The position numbers and the translations under genes were made by a program. From Bdellovibrionales bacterium (lineage in GTDB: Bacteria; Bdellovibrionota; Bdellovibrionia; Bdellovibrionales; UBA1609), in the NCBI GenBank assembly GCA_020435025.1, contig JAGRAG010000048.1, positions 1 through 7,124 of the forward strand: a DNA stretch of 7,124 bases, written 5' to 3'. The notes beneath the pieces are model-generated. The model was not told the origin of the DNA and searched no databases. It was given only the letters and a program-made list of their open reading frames with translations. Of the stretch, positions 1-5,566 are shown one piece after another (positions within the stretch are counted from its first letter, which is position 1; every line of letters starts with the position of its first letter).

Positions 1-742
1 GCGAAAAGATATCTTCTGCGGAGTGTCCTGTCGCCAGTAGCAAGTGATCACCTGCAAAAAATTGTCCGTCGGCCGTATAAAGGCCTTTTATTTTCCTATC
101 AGTGATTTCAAATTCAGTGACTTTACAGTTCAGATGAATCTGACATCCCAACTCCTCTAAGTATTTTCTCATTACGGGCAGAAGTCGACGAATACGGTCA
201 GAACCTACGTGTGGATTGGCAAAGTAGCGTATCTCCTCAGGTGCCCCAAATTGAACCAGCCGATCCAAAACATAAGGGATATGGGGGGATTTGATTCGCG
301 TGATCAGTTTTCCATCTGAAAAGAGCCCTGCCCCGCCTTCGCCAAAACAGACATTGCTTTCGGGATTGAGCTCACCCTGTCTCCAATATTTGGCGATCTC
401 TTTAATGCGTTCCTGAGTCGTGCCACCACGATCAAAAAGGTGACAGGGAATGCCCTGTTCGGCCAAGTTCAAGGCAGCGAAAAGACCGGCAGGACCGGCT
501 CCTACTATAAGAATCGGAGCACCAGAGTACTTGATTTTTTTTTGGTTCGGTAAAGAGTCTTTAATTGACTCTCCCTTGTTGAATAGCTCTACAGAGTAAA
601 TCAAATGTGGATCATGACGTCGTCGAGCATCTACGGAGCGTCGTAGAATATGAAAAGAATCCGCCCACGGATAGTTATCGCGGACATAGTCATGCAGCTC
701 CTCATCAAGCTTCAGTTTAAGGTTGTGAACAATCTGACTCAT
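1..742 (-). CDS. FAD-dependent dehydrogenase, COG2509 type (partial, C-terminus beyond left edge)
   Basis: I translated this frame by hand: 247 codons stay open from an ATG (complement of 740-742) to the window edge. Residues 35-52 (RRSVDARRR...IYSVEL) resemble the small N-terminal domain of this family. The dinucleotide-binding glycines lie at 81-86 (GAGPAG) and bind the FAD ADP moiety. The strongest signature is PESNVCFGEGGAGLFSDGKL at 127-146, followed by GAPEEI (166-171), a PHVGSDR stretch (177-183) and ATGHSAEDIF (237-246). In the family this order leads to a C-terminal FAD domain, which is missing here. These proteins are predicted cytosolic flavin oxidoreductases of unknown substrate. 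An in-frame stop at 770-772 leaves the 742 ATG as the only ATG start; its ribosome site is weak. The gene is divergent from psd. A run of nine A bases on the coding strand (535-543) lies in the linker before the FAD motif. Family assignment is firm; function is unknown. Confidence 0.88.
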   Translation of the reverse strand, partial: MSQIVHNLKLKLDEELHDYVRDNYPWADSFHILRRSVDARRRHDPHLIYSVELFNKGESIKDSLPNQKKIKYSGAPILIVGAGPAGLFAALNLAEQGIPCHLFDRGGTTQERIKEIAKYWRQGELNPESNVCFGEGGAGLFSDGKLITRIKSPHIPYVLDRLVQFGAPEEIRYFANPHVGSDRIRRLLPVMRKYLEELGCQIHLNCKVTEFEITDRKIKGLYTADGQFFAGDHLLLATGHSAEDIFS

Positions 743-821
743 GGCGGAAGAGTAGCATCTTTTCTCGACTTAGTCAGTGCCAACGGATTAATTTGTAATT
801 TTGAAGGGAGAAATGGGCTAG
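743..821. promoter_or_regulatory. divergent intergenic region between the FAD gene and psd
   Basis: These 79 bases must hold the start signals of two genes read outward. On the plus strand, TTAGTC (770-775) and TGTAAT (794-799), 18 bases apart, make a loose sigma-70-like pair for psd. That would place the transcript start only about 15 bases before the psd ATG and would overlap the ribosome site, so it is a weak candidate. On the minus strand I see no convincing -10/-35 pair. No clear operator palindrome stands out. Confidence 0.3.
804..810 (+). promoter_or_regulatory. ribosome binding site of psd
   Basis: AAGGGAG lies 11 bases before the ATG at 822 and is the best Shine-Dalgarno match in the window. 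It decides the start: the nearer ATG at 813 reads ATG-GGC-TAG and ends at once, so 822 is the real initiation codon. Confidence 0.65.
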
Positions 822-1667
822 ATGTTTATCTTGTGGGTGGTTCCAAAAAACCTTTTAAGTTATTTGGTCGGGTTATTGGTGCATATCCCTTTGCCAGCCC
901 CTTTATCGACTTGGTCGGTTCAGATTTTTGCCAGTTATTACAATATCAATATGGAAGAGGCGGAGCACCCCATAGAAAATCCTCGCTCCATCGGTGAACT
1001 GTTTACGAGACGCCTGAAGCCCGGGGTTCGTCCCGTCTCACATGAAGAGATCGTTCATCCAGCTGACTCGGAGCTGACCACACGTGGCTTTATTGAAAAC
1101 GAAACTATGCTCCAAGCCAAAGGAAAGACTTATTCGGTTTCCGAGTTCTTAAATGTGGAAGGTACAATAGGGAAACAGCATTTAAATTTTTTTCAGGGTG
1201 GGGCTTATTTTACCTATTATTTATGCCCGACTGATTACCACCGAGTCCATTCTCCTGTTTCTGGAAAGATTCTTTCGGTGATTCACATCCCTGGAGCCTT
1301 GTGGCCCGTGAATGATTGGAGTGTGAATCGAATTGAACGACTTTTCGCTATCAATGAACGAGTTGTGGTGTGGATCGAAACGCAGATGGGTCCCGTTGCC
1401 GTCGTTTTTGTGGGAGCCACGAATGTAGGAAAGATGACAATGTCCTTTGATTCAGAAGTCGTCACCAATCGTTTTCTTCAGGGACAGAGGTTTAAAGAAA
1501 AACGCTATGGACAGCCTATTGAAATTCAAAAAGGCGAGGAACTGGGGACTTTTCATATGGGAAGTACGGTTGTGGTTCTTTATCCTAAGGGAGTCATCTC
1601 AGAAATTCCTGAGAAGCGTCCGTGGAAAACTCAAGTGGGCGAAGGGTTCTTAGAAACCTCATCTTGA
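822..1667 (+). CDS. psd: phosphatidylserine decarboxylase proenzyme
   Basis: Psd makes phosphatidylethanolamine from phosphatidylserine at the inner membrane. The proenzyme cuts itself so that a serine becomes the pyruvoyl cofactor of the alpha chain. The 281-residue length fits the family. The N-terminal hydrophobic helix segment (about 11-40) is the membrane-associating part. FTRRLKPGVRPV (61-72) is a family landmark. HPADSEL (79-85) carries the expected catalytic Asp82, and YLCPTDYHRVHSPV (133-146) gives His140 and His143, one of them in the processing triad. MGST (246-249) is the processing site: cleavage is expected between Gly247 and Ser248, leaving a beta chain of 247 residues and an alpha chain of 34. 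The usual bacterial form is LGST; here Leu is replaced by Met next to an intact Gly-Ser-Thr. An AAGGGAG ribosome site supports the start. The gene stands alone, with no pssA beside it in the window. Confidence 0.96.
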   Translation: MFILWVVPKNLLSYLVGLLVHIPLPAPLSTWSVQIFASYYNINMEEAEHPIENPRSIGELFTRRLKPGVRPVSHEEIVHPADSELTTRGFIENETMLQAKGKTYSVSEFLNVEGTIGKQHLNFFQGGAYFTYYLCPTDYHRVHSPVSGKILSVIHIPGALWPVNDWSVNRIERLFAINERVVVWIETQMGPVAVVFVGATNVGKMTMSFDSEVVTNRFLQGQRFKEKRYGQPIEIQKGEELGTFHMGSTVVVLYPKGVISEIPEKRPWKTQVGEGFLETSS

Positions 1668-1722
1668 GAGATCTAAAGTTATACGAAACTGACAGTTAAA
1701 TTTATAGGTAGACAAAGTGCAT

Positions 1723-2280
1723 TTATTTTGCTGAGGGTGGGGCTTCTATTTTTTTCACTAGCAGATCAATTTGCGGACTGTTAATGTCAGACAGCTCTTC
1801 CAGAAATTGAAACTGGGAATCCAAAGCCATGATTCGAAATGTGTGCATAATATGTCCCGGCCCGTTTCTGTCTGCAAAAGTCGTTTTAAGGCGCTGAGCC
1901 AAATGACGAGTTTGCTCGATCGATGCGCGCAGAAACAGCCATCGTTGGCTTGGATTCACTCCTTGATTTTTTAAATATTCGATGCGACGAGAAGGAGTGT
2001 CTATATGAGGTTCGATCGTAAACAATATAATTTTAAAGCTTCCGTTGTTCGGTCGTTTGTTTTCCAATTTAGATTCCAGTTTTCGAAGATGGCTGATCGT
2101 CATTGGGCATATTCCTTGACAACTTGTGTAAACGAAAGCCACAAAAAAGAAATCTGCATGCAGTGACGAGAGTTTTATATGGTTACCGTTTTGATGCTCC
2201 CAAAGAGGTTCTCGTTTACTGTGACCAGCACAGCCGACTAAAAAACCAAATAAAATGTTGCAAATAAAGAACTTTGACAT
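1723..2280 (-). CDS. SCO1/SenC/PrrC-family copper chaperone, predicted lipoprotein
   Basis: SCO proteins have a thioredoxin fold, bind copper through a CxxxC pair and a distant histidine, and deliver it to (or reduce the cysteines of) copper enzymes, classically the CuA site of cytochrome oxidase. Here the pair is Cys54 and Cys58 within YTSCQGICPM (51-60). The distal ligand is most likely His146, which sits nine residues before the Asp of the MALD strand as in family members; His143 is a second candidate. The usual Pro after the first Cys is Gln. LVGC at 14-17 is a lipobox, so Cys17 should be lipidated and the protein anchored facing the periplasm. The 185-residue length is typical. It starts 44 bases after the stop of the di-heme copper monooxygenase gene on the same strand, so the two are probably co-transcribed and this protein probably serves that enzyme. 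The stop lies 55 bases from the end of convergent psd. Its ribosome site is weak. Confidence 0.88.
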   Translation of the reverse strand: MSKFFICNILFGFLVGCAGHSKREPLWEHQNGNHIKLSSLHADFFFVAFVYTSCQGICPMTISHLRKLESKLENKRPNNGSFKIILFTIEPHIDTPSRRIEYLKNQGVNPSQRWLFLRASIEQTRHLAQRLKTTFADRNGPGHIMHTFRIMALDSQFQFLEELSDINSPQIDLLVKKIEAPPSAK

Positions 2281-2324
2281 GTATAAGAACTAACACATTC
2301 CATCACAACACGGTAGTGATCATT

Positions 2325-4004
2325 TCAATGAGGTTTGCTCTGATGATAAGAGAGCAACATAAACATCAAACACATTTCATCTTTGGCCAAGGGGCCGATA
2401 ATCACAGGAGAGGTGGGCACATGACCCATGGCTGGATGCCAACGAGTTGTATCAAACACACATCTCACTCTAAAGGGATCATCTAAATTTAAAATAGCGG
2501 GAGTTTTAAAATAGGTTGATTCTTGCCAGTCAACGTCCCATCGATCAATGCACGACAAACACTTATATTTGCCTCCTAACTTATAGCTCAGCTCCACCTG
2601 TTTTCCATAGTAGTGCATATGGCCAAGTGTTCCGTAGACTTTGGCCCATTTCCTTTCTTGGCCAATGGGTTTTTTAGATGCGATTTCGCTTAAAAGAACG
2701 CGTAGAGGTCCTTCTTCTGATTTTTGTACTCGAGAGGTTCTAGCAGGCATTGAGGAGCCTTCTTCGTGATAGCCGACCGAGTGCCACACTAGGCCATTTA
2801 GGTTTTCCTGACGACCGGCTAACTCCATGCGGACTTCAGTGTGATTGCTTCCTTTTATCAGAGTGTTGTTAAAGTGAATCTGTGCAACCATCACTGTGTT
2901 CCTGTTGTCAATTTTTATAGCGGTTCCTTTAGGTAGAACTTTAGGCGTCAGACCTTTCACCCAGCCAAATACCAATTCTCTTTTTATTCCTTTGCGGACG
3001 ACGAAAATGTCATTAATGCAATCCCAACCATCTTCTGGTGTCGCATTGTCGAATTCTTGGAAGATTTTATTAGCATCATCGGAACGGCGGCTACTAAAAG
3101 TCCAGACGAGGGCATGGTGTATGAGATTGGGATTGGTTGAAGTAAATTCGTATCCTTTTATGAGAAGATATGGGTTAATGGGTTTTGTTTTATCTATGTG
3201 ATCGATTTTGAGTATAAAGCATTGATAATTGTCTCCCGTTTTAGTCAGAGGCGGCGTATAGGGCCGCTCCATTTTTGCAATGATATCGGTTTTGATGTTT
3301 ACTTTTTTTATTGGAGACCGTTTGGGTATAGCTTTGGGGTCGCCTTTTTTAGTGCCCTGGTCGACCCAATCTAAAATGGAAAGTCTCTCTTTAGAATTTA
3401 AAAAACGAGTCTCTTTGTTTTCACGACATTCACTTCCTTCAAAATTGTTCCACGGAGGCATTCTTCTTTTTTGCACAGAATCTTTAATCGCTTTTGACCA
3501 CTGAACAGCCAATTCATAAGTATCAAACTGTGGAAGGGATTTGTACCCTTTAGCTGATCGATTGTGACAAGAAAAGCAGCGCTTATGAAAAAGAGGAAGG
3601 ACATCTTGATAGTAGGTCTGAGGGGTGCGAATTTGAGCTTTTCCGTGGTCTAAACTTAAAATATACTCTTCAATCAGTTGAATCTCAGGATTGCTTAACG
3701 GATGTTTTGGTGGCATATCGCCAGAATCAACGGATTGAAATAGAGGGGATAAAATGGCATCACCTGGATGGATTCGTCCGCTTTCTACGAGATCTTTTTC
3801 TTGAAAAGAAATCGGAAAGTTCTGTTCTTTTTTGTTTGGATTGTGGCAGTCGATACATTTTTTTTGCCATATTTTTTGAACTTCATCCCTGAGAGTGTAT
3901 AGGCTTTTGGAAAAACACAGCGGAGCTATGGATAGACAACAAAGAAGGACGACAGACTGTAATGTCCTAGCAGTTAAGATTTTCTTAGGCACAGAGAGTC
4001 CCAT
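2325..4004 (-). CDS. secreted di-heme cytochrome c fused to a PHM/DBH-class copper type II monooxygenase
   Basis: This is a 559-residue protein from the ATG at 4004. A positively charged start, a hydrophobic run (about 17-30) and a Ser-Lys junction near 32 form a Sec signal peptide. Heme domain 1 has CIDCH (50-54) with a likely axial Met97 in SGDMPP. Heme domain 2 has CFSCH (143-147) with Met182 in RRMPPW. The C-terminal half is a copper type II, ascorbate-dependent monooxygenase. The CuH ligands are His296-His297 (IHHALVW) and His377 (VAQIHFNN). The CuM ligands are His462 and His464 (GHMHYYGK) and Met544 (KDEMCLMF). Intervals of 80, 85 and 80 residues suit the two-domain fold. Animal relatives hydroxylate C-H bonds using two reducing electrons, so the hemes may supply them here. 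A TTG 33 codons upstream (4103) is open but lacks a ribosome site and would bury the signal peptide. A SCO gene follows after 44 bases. The substrate is unknown. Confidence 0.85.
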   Translation of the reverse strand: MGLSVPKKILTARTLQSVVLLCCLSIAPLCFSKSLYTLRDEVQKIWQKKCIDCHNPNKKEQNFPISFQEKDLVESGRIHPGDAILSPLFQSVDSGDMPPKHPLSNPEIQLIEEYILSLDHGKAQIRTPQTYYQDVLPLFHKRCFSCHNRSAKGYKSLPQFDTYELAVQWSKAIKDSVQKRRMPPWNNFEGSECRENKETRFLNSKERLSILDWVDQGTKKGDPKAIPKRSPIKKVNIKTDIIAKMERPYTPPLTKTGDNYQCFILKIDHIDKTKPINPYLLIKGYEFTSTNPNLIHHALVWTFSSRRSDDANKIFQEFDNATPEDGWDCINDIFVVRKGIKRELVFGWVKGLTPKVLPKGTAIKIDNRNTVMVAQIHFNNTLIKGSNHTEVRMELAGRQENLNGLVWHSVGYHEEGSSMPARTSRVQKSEEGPLRVLLSEIASKKPIGQERKWAKVYGTLGHMHYYGKQVELSYKLGGKYKCLSCIDRWDVDWQESTYFKTPAILNLDDPFRVRCVFDTTRWHPAMGHVPTSPVIIGPLAKDEMCLMFMLLSYHQSKPH

Positions 4005-4055
4005 AAAATACAGGTTCACATAAACTGAAAAACGGATGGCAAGCCCACTCCCTAA

Positions 4056-4084
4056 TATGTATTCGGTTAGAAAAAATGCGGCAA
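4056..4084 (-). promoter_or_regulatory. candidate sigma-70-like promoter for the cytochrome-monooxygenase/SCO operon
   Basis: Read on the minus strand, TTGCCG (4084-4079, four of six consensus bases) and TACATA (4061-4056, three of six) are separated by 17 bases. The start of transcription would fall about 45 bases before the ATG at 4004. The match is weak and could be chance in AT-rich DNA; it was chosen by position and spacing. Confidence 0.25.
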
Positions 4085-4269
4085 AAGTAAAGATTCGGGT
4101 CAACTATTGGCAAAATCGTATTGAGCTTGTAGTGGACGTTAAAACAGATTCTTTGCATAACACTTTAATTAGAATCAATTCTCATGCCTATGTCAAACGC
4201 TTCACTTTGTTTGAACTTTCTATCTATTTTCGCAAATCTCGATCACCATTAATTTGAGAAAAAAAAGAA

Positions 4270-4294
4270 TTTTGAAGAATTCAAAGATTTTGAA
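4270..4294. repeat. short inverted and direct repeat of TTTGAA
   Basis: TTTGAA (4271-4276) and TTCAAA (4280-4285) form a perfect 6-base inverted repeat with a 3-base centre. TTTTGAA at 4270-4276 recurs at 4288-4294, an 18-base direct spacing. It lies upstream of the SGNH promoter candidate and far upstream of the copper operon. It could be an operator, but such AT-rich repeats also arise by chance. Confidence 0.3.
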
Positions 4295-4320
4295 AACTTC
4301 TATTTTCCAATTAGTAAATC

Positions 4321-4348
4321 TTGCATTTTTTTTCTGATAAGGAATAAT
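4321..4348 (+). promoter_or_regulatory. candidate promoter of the SGNH hydrolase gene
   Basis: TTGCAT (4321-4326) and AATAAT (4343-4348, five of six -10 bases) are 16 bases apart, across a T-rich spacer. Transcription would start near 4355, leaving a leader of about 30 bases before the ATG at 4387. The -35 match is poor (three of six), so confidence is low. Confidence 0.3.
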
Positions 4349-4386
4349 ACTTAAATAGATCGGATGCCGAATACGCCGAAAAGAAT

Positions 4387-5397
4387 ATGGACTTTCTTAT
4401 TAAAAAATCAAATGTCCTTTTTCTATTGCTTTCGATTTTTTTGTTTGGGACAGTATTTTTTTTATTTCTAGGAGAGCTAACAAGTCAGATTTTTTTTCAG
4501 AAATTTGCTTCTCCAAAAATGATTCATTCAAATGTTTTGAAATTCGATAGCCTATTGGGCTGGTCACAAAAAGAAAGTTTCCAAGACAGGTTTCAAGGTC
4601 CTGAATTTTCAATTCAAGTTTCTACGAATCAATATGGAATGCGTGACAATTTCTATCTAACCCAGAAGCAAAAACCTAAAAGAATGCTGGTTTTAGGAGA
4701 CTCTTTTGCGTGGGGTTGGGGGGTCGAACAAGAAGATATCTTTTCAGAAATATTAGAGAAAAAACATCCAGAATGGGAAATTCTAAATACTGCTGTTCCG
4801 GGATATGGTACAGATCAGGAACTGTTGGCTTTGCAAGTAAAGTGGAAAGAGTTTAAACCGGACATTATTTTACTTTTATTTTGTGGAAATGATCTTATCA
4901 ACAATGTGAATTCTTCACAATATTATATGAACAAACCTCTTTATAGACTTCAAATGGATCATTTGGTAGCGCCCCAAGGAAATGTTCCGCCAGCAAGTGC
5001 ACATCAATCGGTTTTTCGATTTCTTGCTCGCCATATGATTTTATTAAAGGAAATTTTAGTTGGGATCGAAAGACCAATAAATAAGTTTTTAGACACTCGT
5101 ATTCCAAAATCTGAAAAAATTAAGATAACTTTAAAACTTTTAGAGAAAATCAATTCGGAATCCAATGCGATGGGAGCTCAATTTATTTTAGTTAGCGTTC
5201 CGATGAGAAAGGTGTTTAGGGATAGTTTGTCAATAGCGGCAGAACGTAAAGGGCATCTTTATATGCCATTGGATGAGGCTTTCAGCAACACTGCAACACA
5301 ATTTCTCTTTGAAGACGGCCATTGGAATAAAGCTGGACACGTAATTGCTGCCAAAGCCATTGACAAGTTTTTTATGGAAAATGACGTTTGGAGATGA
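4387..5397 (+). CDS. membrane-anchored SGNH/GDSL-type hydrolase or O-acyl-modifying protein
   Basis: This 336-residue protein has one N-terminal membrane segment (about 9-30) followed by an envelope-facing SGNH domain. The blocks appear in order: block I GDSFAWG (104-110) with nucleophile Ser106; block II Gly139 in VPGYGTD; block III GND (167-169) with oxyanion-hole Asn168; and a final DGHWNKAGH (310-318) with Asp310 and His312. The Asp-x-His-Trp spacing recalls AlgX/AlgJ-like proteins more than the Asp-x-x-His of classic GDSL lipases. Such enzymes remove or transfer acyl groups, often O-acetyl, on polysaccharides, lipids or peptidoglycan; the substrate here is unknown. The only in-frame ATG is at 4387, since a stop lies at 4345-4347; the ribosome site is weak (AAAAGAA). 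Several stretches are very AT-rich (about 25-30% GC in lines I counted) against about 45-50% in psd and the FAD gene, which may point to transfer. It is divergent from the copper operon and convergent with the IucA/IucC-like gene. Confidence 0.85.
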   Translation: MDFLIKKSNVLFLLLSIFLFGTVFFLFLGELTSQIFFQKFASPKMIHSNVLKFDSLLGWSQKESFQDRFQGPEFSIQVSTNQYGMRDNFYLTQKQKPKRMLVLGDSFAWGWGVEQEDIFSEILEKKHPEWEILNTAVPGYGTDQELLALQVKWKEFKPDIILLLFCGNDLINNVNSSQYYMNKPLYRLQMDHLVAPQGNVPPASAHQSVFRFLARHMILLKEILVGIERPINKFLDTRIPKSEKIKITLKLLEKINSESNAMGAQFILVSVPMRKVFRDSLSIAAERKGHLYMPLDEAFSNTATQFLFEDGHWNKAGHVIAAKAIDKFFMENDVWR

Positions 5398-5539
5398 GCT
5401 GAGCGCTTTTCATCTGAATTAAAGCTTCTGTGATCAGTCCAACAGGAGTTAAACTGAAACTTCCAAAGCAGGGACCATGAAAGATTTAAGTGGATAAGGT
5501 GTTCTTCGTGACCTCAAGTTAAAGGCAGTGTATTTTTCT

Positions 5540-5566
5540 AAAAACTAGAGCCAGGGCTAATTGGCT
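5540..5566 (-). terminator. weak candidate intrinsic terminator of the IucA/IucC-like gene
   Basis: On the minus strand AGCCA (5566-5562) pairs with TGGCT (5553-5549) across an 8-base loop, followed shortly by CTAG and five T bases (5544-5540). The stem starts inside the stop codon. A 5-base stem is short, so termination here is only possible. Nothing else is seen in the 167 bases between the two convergent stops. Confidence 0.3.

Larger units (their letters stand above)
4005..4386. other. AT-rich divergent intergenic region (382 bases)
   Basis: This region separates the cytochrome operon (leftward) from the SGNH hydrolase gene (rightward). I see no convincing gene in it. A 73-codon open frame at 4036-4257 has no ribosome site and no recognisable protein. 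The right half is very AT-rich, with an 8-A run at 4259-4266, a TTTGAA/TTCAAA inverted repeat at 4271-4285 and an 8-base T run at 4326-4333. Weak promoter candidates for each flanking gene are listed separately. Confidence 0.6.

Noticed and set aside
650..997. 115-codon plus-strand open frame
   Set aside because: It overlaps the start of the FAD gene on the other strand and of psd in another frame; both of those have strong family motifs, and this one has none.
1687..1697. AACT-GAC-AGTT hairpin after psd as a terminator
   Set aside because: A 4-base AT-rich stem with no following T run is too weak to call.
2896..3201. 101-codon plus-strand open frame
   Set aside because: It lies wholly antisense to the copper monooxygenase domain, whose motifs are clear; it is a shadow frame.
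4005..4103. N-terminal extension of the cytochrome-monooxygenase to a TTG at 4103
   Set aside because: It would place 33 residues before a good signal peptide, has no ribosome site, and starts with TTG; the ATG at 4004 is the better start.
4036..4257. 73-codon plus-strand open frame in the divergent gap
   Set aside because: No ribosome site, no recognisable protein features, and it covers the likely promoter of the copper operon.
4364..4474. Short frame starting ATGCCGAATACG that overlaps the SGNH start
   Set aside because: About 36 codons, out of frame with the hydrolase, with no ribosome site or conserved feature.
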